Positions 19,852-30,767 of a DNA stretch of 64,000 nt are shown here, piece by piece. Source of the stretch: an uncultured Methylophaga sp. (GTDB lineage Bacteria; Pseudomonadota; Gammaproteobacteria; Nitrosococcales; Methylophagaceae). The position numbers and the translations under genes are program-made. The stretch spans positions 1 to 64,000 of the forward strand of contig CAJXKF010000006.1 of assembly GCA_913055695.1 (NCBI GenBank). The letters are read 5' to 3'. The notes beneath the pieces are model-generated. The model saw nothing but the letters and a program-made list of their open reading frames with translations, ran no database searches and was not told the DNA's origin. Numbering within the stretch: position 1 is the first letter of the stretch; each line of letters starts with the position of its first letter.

Positions 19852-21564
19852 TTACTCCTTGATCACACGGTTGATTTCTTCCAGGCTGGTCAGCCCCGCG
19901 GCGACTTTTTTCAGACCTGACTTACGCAGATCATCAATGCCTTCCTTTTCTGCCTGATCGGCCAGTTGCATCGAGTTACCGCCTTCCATAATGATACGCC
20001 CCATCGCATCAGAAACGGGCATGACTTGATAGATACCGACACGGCCCTTATAGCCTTCAGTACAACTGTCACACCCGACCGCCTTAAATACGGTCACACC
20101 TTCATCGATTTGCGCCTGGGTGAAGCCTTCTTCCAGAAGTACATCATTGGGCAGGTTTTCCGCTGCTTTACATTTACTGCACAGTCTCCGGGCCAGACGC
20201 TGGGCAATGATCAGCGTGACTGCTGAAGCGATGTTAAAGGCGGGCACACCCATATTGGCAAGACGCGTTAAAGTTTGGGGCGCATCATTGGTATGCAGGG
20301 TGGAAAATACCATGTGACCGGTTTGGGCCGCTTTAATCGCGATTTCGGCGGTTTCAAGGTCACGGATCTCACCGACCATGATGATATCGGGATCCTGACG
20401 CAGGAAGGCGCGTAAACACTCGGAGAAACCGAGGCCAATCGCCGGATGAACATTGACCTGGTTGACACCGGGCAGGCTGATTTCAGCCGGATCTTCAGCG
20501 GTGGAAATGTTTCTGTCACCAGTGTTGAGAATATTCAGTGCAGTATAAAGCGAGACTGTTTTACCACTACCGGTCGGACCCGTGACCAAGATCATGCCAT
20601 AGGGCTTATGCATGGTTTCGAGGAAAATTTCTTTTTGATCCTCTTCATAACCCAGGGCATCAATCCCCATCTGGGCACTGGTGGGATCCAGAATACGCAG
20701 TACGATTTTCTCACCGAACAGGGTCGGGCAGGTATTAACACGGAAATCGATCGCCTTGGTTTTCGACAGTTTCAGCCGCATGCGACCATCCTGAGGGATA
20801 CGACGTTCAGCGATGTTGAGGCGGGACAGAACCTTAAGACGCGCAGCGATGCGGCCACCCAGCGCCACCGGTGCCCCTTTCATCTCATGTAGAATGCCGT
20901 CAATCCGCATCCGTACCCGGTATTTCTTTTCGTAAGGCTCAAAGTGAATATCGGAAGCCCCGGATTTAATCGCGGTAGTCAGAATGCCATTGATAAAGCG
21001 GACAACCGGTGTGTCATCAATATTAGCTTCAGTAATGGTTTCTGCTTTGTCTTCATCCGGACCCAGATCAATATCATCAAGATCGGCATCCTGGAATTCA
21101 TCCAGTTTCTCATCGGCTTTATCGAGTGCCTTTTCGATGATGACAGAGAGTTTCTGTTCATCCACCAGTACCGGGTAAGTATTCAGTGCAGTGTTAAACT
21201 GAAACTCATCCAGTGCCTGCAGATTGGTCGGATCGGAGAGGGCAACATAAAGACGCTTACCACGTTTGAATAGCGGTAAAGCATTGTGCTGGCGAATCAG
21301 TTTTTCCTGTATCAGCTCGGTGGCTGACATATCGAGGTTCATTGATTCGATATCAAACAGGGGGACGCCGAATTCCTGCGAGGCGATCGCGGCAATATCG
21401 GCACTGCCTAGAATCTTGTGGTTAACCAGGTAGGTAACAAACGGCTGCTTGGCTTCTTTGGCGGCCGCCTGTGCGGAAAGCGCCTGCTCTTCATTCAACA
21501 GACCTTCGTTGACCAGACGCCTGGCCAGACCGCTCAGTCGCATGGGGGTTGCCATATTTGCCAT
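19852..21564 (-). CDS. pilB: Type IV pilus assembly ATPase PilB
   Basis: 'GPTGSGKTVSLYTALNILNTGDRNISTAEDPAEI'; 'FRQDPDIIMVGEIRDLETAEIA'. Confidence 0.96.
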   Translation of the reverse strand: MANMATPMRLSGLARRLVNEGLLNEEQALSAQAAAKEAKQPFVTYLVNHKILGSADIAAIASQEFGVPLFDIESMNLDMSATELIQEKLIRQHNALPLFKRGKRLYVALSDPTNLQALDEFQFNTALNTYPVLVDEQKLSVIIEKALDKADEKLDEFQDADLDDIDLGPDEDKAETITEANIDDTPVVRFINGILTTAIKSGASDIHFEPYEKKYRVRMRIDGILHEMKGAPVALGGRIAARLKVLSRLNIAERRIPQDGRMRLKLSKTKAIDFRVNTCPTLFGEKIVLRILDPTSAQMGIDALGYEEDQKEIFLETMHKPYGMILVTGPTGSGKTVSLYTALNILNTGDRNISTAEDPAEISLPGVNQVNVHPAIGLGFSECLRAFLRQDPDIIMVGEIRDLETAEIAIKAAQTGHMVFSTLHTNDAPQTLTRLANMGVPAFNIASAVTLIIAQRLARRLCSKCKAAENLPNDVLLEEGFTQAQIDEGVTVFKAVGCDSCTEGYKGRVGIYQVMPVSDAMGRIIMEGGNSMQLADQAEKEGIDDLRKSGLKKVAAGLTSLEEINRVIKE

Positions 21565-21701
21565 GACTATTTGCGATTCCTTAACATAAGCACTGCTCTT
21601 AAACGCTAATAGTATGTAAGTTAAACAAGAAATTCTAGTTTCTGTATCAAGACGTCCGGGTCTTTCCTGTATATACTGCCGTAAATTTTGGGGAATGAAT
21701 T

Positions 21702-21830
21702 ATGCAATTTTTTTCACACCATGGTCTGCTGGCGTTAATGCTCTGTTTAATGCTGGCTCTGAGCGCCTGCGGACAAAAAGGTGACTTGTATCTGCCGCAA
21801 GGTAATTCGCACTCGGTAAGGGCAGGTTAA
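21702..21830 (+). CDS. lptM: LptM (YifL)-like small lipoprotein
   Basis: Hand translation MQFFSHHGLLALMLCLMLALSACGQKGDLYLPQGNSHSVRAG; lipobox LSAC followed by GQKGDLYLP; just upstream of lysA; absent from the supplied ORF track. Confidence 0.88.
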   Translation: MQFFSHHGLLALMLCLMLALSACGQKGDLYLPQGNSHSVRAG

Positions 21831-21838
21831 AGCTTACG

Positions 21839-23089
21839 ATGGATTATTTTCAGCACCAAGCCGGCAGCCTGTATGCCGAAGCGGTTCCGGTTGCCCACAT
21901 TGCGCAGCGTTTTGGCACGCCGAGCTATATCTACTCACGCAAAACGCTGGAACAGCATTGGCAGGCCTTCGATAAGGCTTTTAATGACTTACCGCATCTG
22001 GTCTGCTACGCCGTCAAAGCGAACTCCAATCTCGCGGTCCTGAATGTACTGGCCAGACAGGGCTCAGGCTTTGATATTGTCTCGGCAGGGGAACTGGCCA
22101 GGGTTATCGCTGCCGGCGGTGAAGCCGCTAAAACGGTCTTTTCCGGTGTCGGTAAAACCGAAGCCGAGATTGAATATGCGCTGGGACAGAACATCCGCTG
22201 TTTCAATGTCGAATCGATTCCGGAATTAAGCCGGATTAATGAGGTCGCAGCACGTCTCGGTAAGCAGGCGCCGGTCTCCATCCGGGTTAATCCGGATGTT
22301 GATGCGCAAACGCATCCCTATATCTCTACCGGCCTTAAAGAGAACAAATTCGGGATTGATATCGAACAGGCCAGGGCTGTTTATCAATCCGCGAAAGACA
22401 TGGCCAATCTGTCTGTGGTTGGGGTCGATTGCCATATCGGTTCACAGCTGACCTCGGTGTCCCCCTTTGTCGACGCTTTGAAGCGGGTACTGGCACTGAT
22501 TGATGAATTGGCTCAAGACGGCATCGTTATTAAACATCTGGATATCGGTGGCGGCCTGGGTATTCATTACCGTGATGAAACGCCGCCAAGCCCGGCCGAA
22601 TATGCGGCAGCGCTGAAACCGCTGCTGGCAGATCGTGAGCTGGAAATTCTGCTGGAGCCGGGCCGCGCCATTGCCGGTAATGCCGGCATTCTGCTGACCA
22701 GGGTCGAGTTTATTAAACCCACTGAAGCCAAGCAGTTTGCGATTGTCGATGCGGCGATGAATGATTTACTGCGTCCGGCTTTGTATCAGTCCTGGCAGGA
22801 AATTGTGCCGGTAGAGCAGGAAACCACAGCCAAAGCCGCGGTCTATGATATTGTGGGACCCATCTGTGAAACCGGTGATTTTCTGGGTAAAGATCGGGAA
22901 CTGGCGATCGAGCAGGGTGACCTGCTGGCGATTCGCTCTGCCGGCGCATATGGTTTCACGATGAGTTCCAACTACAACTCGCGTCCGCGTGCCGCCGAAA
23001 TTATGGTGGATGGCAAAGATATTCACCTCGTGCGTGAACGCGAAACGGTTCAGGATTTGTTCGCCGGAGAACACGTATTACCGTCATGA
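21839..23089 (+). CDS. lysA: Diaminopimelate decarboxylase
   Basis: '[31 protein letters not shown]', '[10 protein letters not shown]', '[22 protein letters not shown]'. Confidence 0.96.
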   Translation: MDYFQHQAGSLYAEAVPVAHIAQRFGTPSYIYSRKTLEQHWQAFDKAFNDLPHLVCYAVKANSNLAVLNVLARQGSGFDIVSAGELARVIAAGGEAAKTVFSGVGKTEAEIEYALGQNIRCFNVESIPELSRINEVAARLGKQAPVSIRVNPDVDAQTHPYISTGLKENKFGIDIEQARAVYQSAKDMANLSVVGVDCHIGSQLTSVSPFVDALKRVLALIDELAQDGIVIKHLDIGGGLGIHYRDETPPSPAEYAAALKPLLADRELEILLEPGRAIAGNAGILLTRVEFIKPTEAKQFAIVDAAMNDLLRPALYQSWQEIVPVEQETTAKAAVYDIVGPICETGDFLGKDRELAIEQGDLLAIRSAGAYGFTMSSNYNSRPRAAEIMVDGKDIHLVRERETVQDLFAGEHVLPS

Positions 23090-23940
23090 GCAGCCTCAGA
23101 TTCAGCAAAATGCATGGCCTTGGCAATGACTTTATCGTCATCAATGCCATTGATCAGCAAGTTCAGCTGAGCGACAGCCAGATCCGATTCCTGGCTGATC
23201 GCCATTTCGGCGTGGGCTGCGATCAGGTTTTGCTGGTGGAAGCAGCTGATTCTGATGAAGCTGATTTCAGATACCGCATCTTTAATGCCGATGGCGGCGA
23301 AGTGTCTCAATGTGGCAATGGTGCCCGCTGTTTTGCCCGTTTTGTGCGCGAAAAAGGGCTGAGCGACAAAGATACGATTGCGGTAGTCACGGCTTCGGGT
23401 CTGATTTACCCCACCATACAGGCGGATGGCACCGTCACTGTGGATATGGGAAAACCCCAGTTTGAACCTCGGCGTGTCCCGTTCCTTGCTGAAGAGCAGG
23501 CCACAACTTACATGGTCGCCATCCCTGAGCATGGTAAAAAAGAGCTCGGCGTGCTTTCGATGGGCAATCCGCATGCGGTGATGCTGGTGGATAACGTCGA
23601 TACCGCCCCGGTATCGGAAATCGGACCGCTGCTGGAGTCGCACCAACAATTTCCGGAACGGGTCAATGTCGGCTTTATGCAGCTGCAGGGTGCCAATCAT
23701 ATCCGCCTGCGGGTATTTGAACGGGGCTCGGGAGAAACCTCGGCTTGTGGCACCGGCGCCTGCGCCGCGGTCGTCAGCGGTATCCGCAGGGGATTACTAT
23801 CCAATGAAGTGACCGTCTCATTGCCTGGCGGTGAACTGCAAATCAGCTGGCCCGATGAAGACAGCGCTGTCTGGATGACCGGGCCGGCAGAACATGTATT
23901 TGATGGAGAAATAGCGTGGGCGACGCTGGAAAACAAATAA
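23086..23940 (+). CDS. dapF: Diaminopimelate epimerase
   Basis: '[14 protein letters not shown]', '[10 protein letters not shown]', '[15 protein letters not shown]'. Confidence 0.97.
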   Translation: MSSLRFSKMHGLGNDFIVINAIDQQVQLSDSQIRFLADRHFGVGCDQVLLVEAADSDEADFRYRIFNADGGEVSQCGNGARCFARFVREKGLSDKDTIAVVTASGLIYPTIQADGTVTVDMGKPQFEPRRVPFLAEEQATTYMVAIPEHGKKELGVLSMGNPHAVMLVDNVDTAPVSEIGPLLESHQQFPERVNVGFMQLQGANHIRLRVFERGSGETSACGTGACAAVVSGIRRGLLSNEVTVSLPGGELQISWPDEDSAVWMTGPAEHVFDGEIAWATLENK

Positions 23941-24617
23941 GCCTGGCTGAACTGGAAGCCTATCTGCAATCACATCCGGATATCTTTCTGCAACACCCTG
24001 AGCTGCTGGAAGCACTGGAACTGCACCAATCGCCTGAAGGCACCATATCGCTGGCGCAAAAGCAGCAGCAAAGGCTGAAAGAGAAAAACAAACAGCTCAA
24101 CGAACAACTGCGGGCTTTGATTGAGAATGCCCATAGCAACGCCGAACTGCAGCAGCGGGTACATGCTCTATGCCTGAGTCTGCTGGATGCAGCGGATCTC
24201 CGCAGTCTGATTAAAAGCCTGATGGAAGAACTGCAGCAGGAATTTGCTGCCGATGATGTTGCTGTCAGGCTGTTTTACGGTGATAAACCTTTCGCTTTGC
24301 CTGACAGCAAAGCCAATGTCGGCCAGCTTCACGCAGATGATACCAAACTGCGCAGTTTCGATAATCTGCTCAGCAAGCAAAAGCCGATTTGCGGCCGCCT
24401 GACCAAAGCCCAGAAAGCCTTGCTGTTCAATGACAAGGCTGACAGCATCCAGTCTGTCGCCTGTCTGCCACTCGGTCATGAACCCTGTGCGGGTCTGCTG
24501 GCAATCGGCAGCCAAGACCCCAATCGCTTCCATGCCGATATGGCGACCGACTACCTGAGCTTTTTAGGCGAAGTCTTTATGCGCGTTTTGCGCTATCACA
24601 CCCATAATCATGGCTGA
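23916..24617 (+). CDS. DUF484 family protein
   Basis: '[22 protein letters not shown]' with GAF-like body; dapF-DUF484-xerC order. Confidence 0.9.
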   Translation: MGDAGKQISLAELEAYLQSHPDIFLQHPELLEALELHQSPEGTISLAQKQQQRLKEKNKQLNEQLRALIENAHSNAELQQRVHALCLSLLDAADLRSLIKSLMEELQQEFAADDVAVRLFYGDKPFALPDSKANVGQLHADDTKLRSFDNLLSKQKPICGRLTKAQKALLFNDKADSIQSVACLPLGHEPCAGLLAIGSQDPNRFHADMATDYLSFLGEVFMRVLRYHTHNHG

Positions 24618-25521
24618 CACGCTCACCAGCGTCGTTGATGAATTTCTGGATTATCTGGCGCTGCAACGGCGTTTATCCGCTCACACTGTCAAAAATTACC
24701 GCCGCGATTTGCAGCAACTCACCGAGTTTTGTGAACGTGACGGCTTAACAAGCTGGTCTGCACTTAAAACCAGGGACCTGCGTCAGTTTTCGGCTTTTCT
24801 GCACCGCAAAGGACTCTCCAGCCGAAGTATTCAGCGCATGCTCTCAGCCATCCGGTCTTTTTATCAGTATCTGATTAAGCAGGGCCTGGCGGACAATAAT
24901 CCGGCTCAGGCCGTACAGGCCCCCAAAGCCGAGAAGCGTCTGCCCTCGACGCTGGATGTCGATCAGATGAATGCGCTGCTCGATCACACTGAACCCGATA
25001 CCTTTGTTGCCACCCGTGACCGCGCCATGATGGAGCTGTTTTATTCCTCCGGCCTGCGTCTGGCGGAACTGGCCGAACTCGACCTGCGCGATATCGATTT
25101 TGGCGATCAGCTGGTGCATGTCACCGGTAAAGGTCAGAAAGACCGGGTCTGCCCGGTCGGTTCACAGGCTATAAAAGCCCTGCAGGACTGGCTGGACAAA
25201 CGCGACCAGACCGGATTTTTTGATCAGCCGGCCGTCTTTATCACCCAGCAGGGCCGACGCCTTGGCGTGCGCTCGATTCAGAAACGCCTGAGTTTCTGGG
25301 GTAAGAAACACGGTATATCCGATCATGTGCATCCGCACCGTCTAAGACATGCTTTTGCTTCACATATGCTGGAGTCGAGTGGTGATTTACGTGCTGTGCA
25401 GGAGTTGTTGGGCCACGCGGATATCAGTACTACGCAGATTTATACCCATGTGGATTTTCAGCATCTGGCGAAGGTTTATGATTCAGCGCATCCAAGGGCG
25501 AAGAAGCGGTCTGATTCCTGA
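24610..25521 (+). CDS. xerC: Tyrosine recombinase XerC
   Basis: 'LSAHTVKNYRRDLQQL', 'HPHRLRHAFASHMLESSGDLRAVQELLGHADISTTQIYTHVDF'. Confidence 0.95.
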   Translation: MADTLTSVVDEFLDYLALQRRLSAHTVKNYRRDLQQLTEFCERDGLTSWSALKTRDLRQFSAFLHRKGLSSRSIQRMLSAIRSFYQYLIKQGLADNNPAQAVQAPKAEKRLPSTLDVDQMNALLDHTEPDTFVATRDRAMMELFYSSGLRLAELAELDLRDIDFGDQLVHVTGKGQKDRVCPVGSQAIKALQDWLDKRDQTGFFDQPAVFITQQGRRLGVRSIQKRLSFWGKKHGISDHVHPHRLRHAFASHMLESSGDLRAVQELLGHADISTTQIYTHVDFQHLAKVYDSAHPRAKKRSDS

Positions 25522-25533
25522 TGCGCTGTGTAA

Positions 25534-25560
25534 ACCACAGAGGCACAGAGGGGACAAAGA
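25534..25560 (+). repeat. Copy of the 'aaccacagaggcacagag' repeat family (single arm)
   Basis: aaccacagaggcacagaggggacaaag; closely similar to both ends of the element at 33292-33476. Confidence 0.75.
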
Positions 25561-25577
25561 ATTCTTGAATTTAAGTC

Positions 25578-25632
25578 GTCATTGCGAACGCAGTGAAGCA
25601 ATCCAGGCCCAGATTTTCGGGCTGAAGCCCGA
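25578..25632. repeat. REP-like imperfect palindrome plus hairpin
   Basis: attgc-gaacgcagtgaa-gcaat, read in frame as '..HCERSEAIQ', then the perfect hairpin tcgggc-tgaa-gcccga at 25617-25632. Confidence 0.65.
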
Positions 25633-25719
25633 GTTCATTTATTTTACTTGCCTAAAATAAACGAACCAAACAAAAGGGCAGCCCAATGCTCGCCCTGCGG
25701 GTTCCCTGCGCTTCTCAAT

Positions 25720-25780
25720 CAGTTTGGAACACGACGAAAACTCGCTGCGCTCAGATACTCGTCGTGTTTCATCCAAACTG
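25720..25780. repeat. Long imperfect inverted repeat
   Basis: cagtttgga(acacgacga) ... (tcgtcgtgt)ttcatccaaactg. Confidence 0.8.
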
Positions 25781-25827
25781 CTTTGCGATGCTCGGCTTCG
25801 CAAAAGGGCATATCACCCTCACCCCAG

Positions 25828-25850
25828 CCCTCTCCCGTCAAGGGAGAGGG
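25828..25850. repeat. Hairpin repeat unit of the 'ctcaccccagccctctccc' type
   Basis: ccctctccc-gtcaa-gggagaggg, 9 bp perfect stem. Confidence 0.85.
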
Positions 25851-25899
25851 TGCAGCTCATCCATAACGTTGTTTCCAGAGCCCGCTTTTCATTCCCCTT

Positions 25900-26019
25900 T
25901 TGTGCTGACGAGTAGCGCAGGTTAATCTGGATAAGAATTGGCTAGTGTCTGAGCGCAGCGAGTTTTAGCCAATTCCCAGATTAAGCGAGCAACGCAGTGA
26001 AGCCGCAGGCCAGCACAAG
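25900..26019. repeat. About 120 bp palindromic repeat element
   Basis: Outer arms ttgtgctg/cagcacaa; inner arms ttaatctgg(ataa)gaattggcta / tagccaattcccagattaa. Confidence 0.8.
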
Positions 26020-26245
26020 GGGGCGGCCTAGGGTTGTTAGGGATTTGGCCGCGCAAATCCCTGACTCGCCATTCAGGCGAAAGCTGAGTTTAATGAACCA
26101 GGAGGAGTCAAGTCTCTAGAATTTCAAATCAACTCATACATTTAAGAGCGTAGTCATCGACACTATTTGCAGACTTTATTTCTTTTGGCTAGATTGCAAT
26201 TAGTTGGAAAGATAGTTTTGCTCTAATCAAGGAGGTATCAGGCTA

Positions 26246-26569
26246 ATGAATAAGGGAATGTTGATTGCGCTTTGTCTAGCAACTAATTCTGTTTTGGCTG
26301 ATTCTGAATCGAACAGTTACCGCTGTGGAAATGAATTGATCACACTGGGTGATAATATTTTTGAGGTTCAGGATATTTGTGGACAGAGTGATGGAGTTTA
26401 TCGCTGGACTGAAGCGAGGGCTTCTGGCAGTTATTCGGCTCAGGGCGGTGATTATCAAGCCCGTTCGGATGAGCTGGAGCGTCATAAATACAGCGACTAC
26501 GGTAAGTTTGATACCTATCTGATTTTCAGAAATGGAACGCTTGAGCGGATTGTTCAAGGAAGGCGCTGA
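26246..26569 (+). CDS. DUF2845 family exported protein
   Basis: Signal peptide; 'YRCGNELITLGDNIFEVQDICGQ' and 'YLIFRNGTLERIVQG'; good upstream 'aaggagg'. Confidence 0.8.
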   Translation: MNKGMLIALCLATNSVLADSESNSYRCGNELITLGDNIFEVQDICGQSDGVYRWTEARASGSYSAQGGDYQARSDELERHKYSDYGKFDTYLIFRNGTLERIVQGRR

Positions 26570-26602
26570 GAGCAGCTTCCATGCCGTCCCGATACTGAAT
26601 AA

Positions 26603-29353
26603 TCAATGTGCCTGCTCCCAATTATCCCCAGTCCCAAGCCCAACCTCTAATGGCACCTTCAAATCCGCCGCATTCATCATAAACTGCTCGATGGAGGTCT
26701 TCGCCATATCCAACTGATCCTTGGGTACTTCAAACACCAGTTCGTCATGCACCTGCATAATCATGCGAATGCCGGTATCGGCTTCGCAAAGCCAACTATG
26801 AATATCGATCATGGCGCGCTTGATGATGTCGGCAGCGCTGCCCTGCATCGGCGCATTGATCGCGGTGCGCTCGGCATATTGGCGGCGCATGCCGTTCTTG
26901 GAGTTGATCTCCGGTAAATACAGGCGACGGCCGAAAATAGTCTCGACATAGCCCTGCTGCTTGGCCTGTTCGCGGGTGTTGTCCATGTAATCGCGGACGC
27001 CCGGATAACGCTCAAAATAGGTGTTCATGTAATCGGCTGCCTGGGCTCGGTCAATACCCAGCTGCTTCGACAGGCCATGCGCGGACATGCCGTAAATCAG
27101 CCCGAAATTAATTGCTTTGGCGCTGCGGCGCTGGTCGTTGCTGACCTCATCCAGGCTGAGGCCGAAAATTTCCGATGCGGTATGACGGTGTATATCTTCG
27201 CCTTTGGCAAAAGCCTGTAACAAGCTCTCATCACCGGAGAGGTGGGCCATGATCCGCAGCTCGATTTGTGAATAGTCGGCGGCCAGCAGCACATAACCCT
27301 CGCTGGCGACAAAGGCTTCACGAATGCGTCGACCGTTTTCGCTGCGGATAGGAATATTCTGCAGGTTGGGGTCAGAGGAAGAGAGCCGGCCTGTCGCGGT
27401 GACGGCCTGATGATAGGAAGTGTGTACTCGCCCTGTCGCTTTATTGACCATCAAGGGCAGTTTATCGGTGTAGGTCGATTTAAGCTTGCTCAGGCCCCGG
27501 TACTGCATGATGATTTGCGGCAGTTCATAGCCTTCATCGGCGAGTTCCTGCAGCACTTCTTCGGCGGTAGAAGGAGCGCCTTTCGGGGTTTTCTTTTTAA
27601 CCGGCAGGTTCTGCTTGTCGTACAGAATTTCCTGCAATTGTTTGGTGGAACCGAGATTGAAGGTCTGGCCTGCCGCTTCATGGGCCTGTTTTTCCAGTTC
27701 TGCAATCTGACGTGCCATGTCATCGCTCTGTTGCTGCAGCATCCAGATATCGATATTGACGCCGTTGCGTTCCAGCGTGTTGAGTACCGGCAGCAGTGGC
27801 ATTTCCAGCTCTGAGTAAACCTTTACTAACGATGGAATTGCCTGCATTTGCGGCCACAGCACATGATGTAGTTGCAGGGTGATATCCGCATCCTCAGCCG
27901 CATAGGTGGCGGCTTTTTCGATACCGATCTGATTGAATGTCAGTTGGTTTTTACCTTTACCGGCGATATCTTCGAAATGAATGGTGTCGCGATCGAGGTA
28001 TTTTTTCGCCAGAGAATCCATATCGTGACGGGTGGCGGTGCTATCGAGCACATAGGATTCCAGCATAGTGTCATGGGCGATGCCTTTAAGATCAATGCCA
28101 TGGTTGAGCAGCACGTGGCGATCGTATTTGAGGTTCTGCCCGACTTTGAGTTTGGTGGGATCTTCCAGCAAGGGTTTAAGATCCTGCATCACTTCATCAA
28201 AATCGAGCTGTTCCGGCGCGCCGGGATAATCATGATTCAAGGGCAGATAAGCCGCTTCACCTGGTTTGACTGCAAATGAAACGCCGACAATTCGGGCATC
28301 CAGATAAACCAGGCTGGTGGTCTCGGTATCAAAGGCAAACAGGTCGGCCTCATTGAGTTTTTTCAGCCAAGTCTGCCAATCGCCTTTATTCAGAATGCAC
28401 TGATAATCCTGTTTGAGCGTAGTGTCATTTTTGATCACCGCCGAGCCTGCGGTGACGGTCTGATCGGCACTGCCGGACTCCAGCTCGGCAATCCAGCTAC
28501 GGAATTCAAACTGTTTAAACAGGGTCAGCAGGGCTTCACGGTCCTGAGGCTGATGTTTGAGTTCTTCCACTTCGATATCAAGCTCGACATCACATTTGAT
28601 GGTCGCCAGCTCATAGCTGAGCTCAGCCATGTCCTTATTTTCTGCCAGTTTTTCCGGCATCTTCTTGGCGCCGCGAAAATCCAGCTCCCTGACAGCTTCC
28701 AGGTTGGCATAAATGTCTTTGAGACTACCCAGGTTCTGTAACAGAGACAGGGCGGTTTTCTCGCCGACACCGGGGACGCCCGGGATGTTGTCGACTTTAT
28801 CGCCCATCAGTGCCAGAAAGTCGATGATGTGCTCCGGCGGTAGGCCGAATTTTTCCTTAACGCCTTCGATATCCAGTTTGGTTTCAGTCATGGTATTGAC
28901 CAGGGTGACATGATGGTTGACCAGCTGGGCCATATCCTTGTCGCCGGTGCTGACCACCACATCCATGCCTTTTTCTGTTGCCTGTCTGGCCAGGGTGCCG
29001 ATCACATCATCCGCCTCGACCCCGTCGACACACAGCAGCGGCAGGCCCATGGCCTTGATGATGTCGTAGATGGGTTCCACCTGAGGTCTTAAGTCATCCG
29101 GCATCGGCGGCCGATTGGCTTTGTACTGTTCGTAGATGTCGTCGCGGAAGGTTTTGCCCTTGGCATCAAACACCACAGCGATATGACTGTCTGGGTAATC
29201 CGCCAGCAACCGCCGCAGCATGGCAGTGACACCACGGATGGCACCGGTCGGTTCGCCAGCCGAATTTCTGAGGTCTGCCTTATACATCGCATGGTAGGCA
29301 CGGTAGAGGTAAGACGAACCATCGACGAGAACGAGAGGAACAGATTGAGTCAT
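26603..29353 (-). CDS. polA: DNA polymerase I
   Basis: 916 aa; 5'-3' exo '[15 protein letters not shown]', 3'-5' exo '[10 protein letters not shown]', polymerase '[15 protein letters not shown]' and '[13 protein letters not shown]'. Confidence 0.98.
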   Translation of the reverse strand: MTQSVPLVLVDGSSYLYRAYHAMYKADLRNSAGEPTGAIRGVTAMLRRLLADYPDSHIAVVFDAKGKTFRDDIYEQYKANRPPMPDDLRPQVEPIYDIIKAMGLPLLCVDGVEADDVIGTLARQATEKGMDVVVSTGDKDMAQLVNHHVTLVNTMTETKLDIEGVKEKFGLPPEHIIDFLALMGDKVDNIPGVPGVGEKTALSLLQNLGSLKDIYANLEAVRELDFRGAKKMPEKLAENKDMAELSYELATIKCDVELDIEVEELKHQPQDREALLTLFKQFEFRSWIAELESGSADQTVTAGSAVIKNDTTLKQDYQCILNKGDWQTWLKKLNEADLFAFDTETTSLVYLDARIVGVSFAVKPGEAAYLPLNHDYPGAPEQLDFDEVMQDLKPLLEDPTKLKVGQNLKYDRHVLLNHGIDLKGIAHDTMLESYVLDSTATRHDMDSLAKKYLDRDTIHFEDIAGKGKNQLTFNQIGIEKAATYAAEDADITLQLHHVLWPQMQAIPSLVKVYSELEMPLLPVLNTLERNGVNIDIWMLQQQSDDMARQIAELEKQAHEAAGQTFNLGSTKQLQEILYDKQNLPVKKKTPKGAPSTAEEVLQELADEGYELPQIIMQYRGLSKLKSTYTDKLPLMVNKATGRVHTSYHQAVTATGRLSSSDPNLQNIPIRSENGRRIREAFVASEGYVLLAADYSQIELRIMAHLSGDESLLQAFAKGEDIHRHTASEIFGLSLDEVSNDQRRSAKAINFGLIYGMSAHGLSKQLGIDRAQAADYMNTYFERYPGVRDYMDNTREQAKQQGYVETIFGRRLYLPEINSKNGMRRQYAERTAINAPMQGSAADIIKRAMIDIHSWLCEADTGIRMIMQVHDELVFEVPKDQLDMAKTSIEQFMMNAADLKVPLEVGLGTGDNWEQAH

Positions 29354-29446
29354 AAGCGTTGTGGCACCGTTTTTTCTGAGAACTGACTGCTTTTCTCCGG
29401 GCAGCGGAAATGCTATCTTAACCCCGAAATGACACGGAGCATTCTC

Positions 29447-29785
29447 ATGTTTAACAAAATCGCTATTGTATGCGCACTTGCCCTGTTAATGACAGTGACT
29501 GTCCAGGCAGAGGATACCGAATCGGTGATGGAAAAGCCGCCGGTGATTCCCGAGCCAATGCAAAGCGGTGACAGCATTGAGCCCGAGGTCAACATCATTC
29601 AGAAAGACGACCAGCTCATAGAGGAATACCGTCTTAACGGTAAGCTTTATATGATAAAAGTCACTCCAGCTGTGGGTAAGCCTTATTACCTGACAGATAC
29701 CGATGGTGACGGGTCGCTAGAATCAAGACAATTCGAACTGGATTCCGGTCTGTTGGTACCCAACTGGATCCTGTTGGAGTGGTAA
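29447..29785 (+). CDS. DUF2782 family protein
   Basis: '[35 protein letters not shown]' next to polA/thrB; start at the internal ATG. Confidence 0.85.
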   Translation: MFNKIAIVCALALLMTVTVQAEDTESVMEKPPVIPEPMQSGDSIEPEVNIIQKDDQLIEEYRLNGKLYMIKVTPAVGKPYYLTDTDGDGSLESRQFELDSGLLVPNWILLEW

Positions 29786-29813
29786 GCACCCCACACTAAT
29801 CTGAGCAGTTTTC

Positions 29814-30761
29814 ATGTCAGTTTATACTGAAGTCGGACGCGACGAACTGATCGCGTTTCTGGGAGAGTATGCGGTCGGTGATCTGGTGTCTTATCAGGGC
29901 ATCAGTGCCGGTATCGAAAATACCAACTATTTTGTCACCACCACTGAAGGTGAATTCGTGCTGACGCTGTTCGAGCATCACGATTTCGGCGAGCTCGCCT
30001 ACTTTCTCGATGTGATGACATTCTATTACCAGCACGGTATTCCCTCAGCCCATCCGGCTGCCGATCGCGAAGGTCATTATCTGAAGAAACTCTCCGGTAA
30101 ACCGGCAGCGCTGGTGTTGCGTCTGGACGGCCGCGGCGTGGAATCGCTGGCTTCACCCGGGCAGTGCGAGGCGATTGGTGACATCCTGGCGGAAATGCAT
30201 CTGGCCGGTCTGGAGTTCAAATCGCGTCGTGCCAGTGAGCGCGGTCACGAATGGCGTCGGCAGACTGCCATGACTTTGTTGCCGAAACTAAATGACGAGC
30301 AGGCGACCATCCTCAAGAATGAATTGGCGTTTCAGGCCGGTTATGAAGAGCTGGATTTGCCCTGGGGCGTGACCCATTCCGATTTGTTCCGTGATAACGC
30401 CCTGTTTGACGGCAATGAGCTCAAAGGCATTATAGATTTTTATTATGCCAGCGATGAATATTTGCTGTATGACCTGGCAGTGGCGGTCAATGACTGGTGC
30501 GTGGATGAATCGGGTTTGCCGGAACCGGGCCGTTATCAAGCGCTGATGCAGCATTATCAGGCCAAGCGCCAACTTACCGAATCGGAGCTGGCCAACTGGA
30601 ATCTGGTGCTGCGAGCGGCGGCCCTGCGTTTCTGGCTGTCACGTCTGCAGGACCAGTTATTCCCAAGAGAGGGCGAACTGACCCAGATTAAAAACCCGGA
30701 TGCTTTTTTCAATATTCTGATGTATCACCGTGATCATCCACTCAGTCTCGATTTTGACTGA
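29814..30761 (+). CDS. thrB: Homoserine kinase (ThrB type II, APH fold)
   Basis: 'GISAGIENTNYFVTTTEGEFVLTLFE', 'GVTHSDLFRDNALFDGNELKGIIDFYYA'. Confidence 0.95.
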   Translation: MSVYTEVGRDELIAFLGEYAVGDLVSYQGISAGIENTNYFVTTTEGEFVLTLFEHHDFGELAYFLDVMTFYYQHGIPSAHPAADREGHYLKKLSGKPAALVLRLDGRGVESLASPGQCEAIGDILAEMHLAGLEFKSRRASERGHEWRRQTAMTLLPKLNDEQATILKNELAFQAGYEELDLPWGVTHSDLFRDNALFDGNELKGIIDFYYASDEYLLYDLAVAVNDWCVDESGLPEPGRYQALMQHYQAKRQLTESELANWNLVLRAAALRFWLSRLQDQLFPREGELTQIKNPDAFFNILMYHRDHPLSLDFD

Positions 30762-30767
30762 AAGCCC

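Noticed and set aside
24610-25521. Tyrosine recombinase as a possible integron or mobile-element integrase next to a repeat block
   Set aside because: Context lptM-lysA-dapF-DUF484-xerC identifies the housekeeping XerC; the adjacent repeats do not look like attC sites and no cassette ORFs follow.
25349-25925. Small ORFs such as 25349..25660, 25648..25866, 25686..25925, 25724..25915
   Set aside because: They translate intergenic repeats ('HCERSEAIQ', 'TLTPALSRQGRG', 'HPHPSPLPSRERV'), a familiar source of spurious proteins.
25530-26085. CRISPR array
   Set aside because: The repeats are different palindromes without regular spacing or identical direct repeats, and no cas genes are present.
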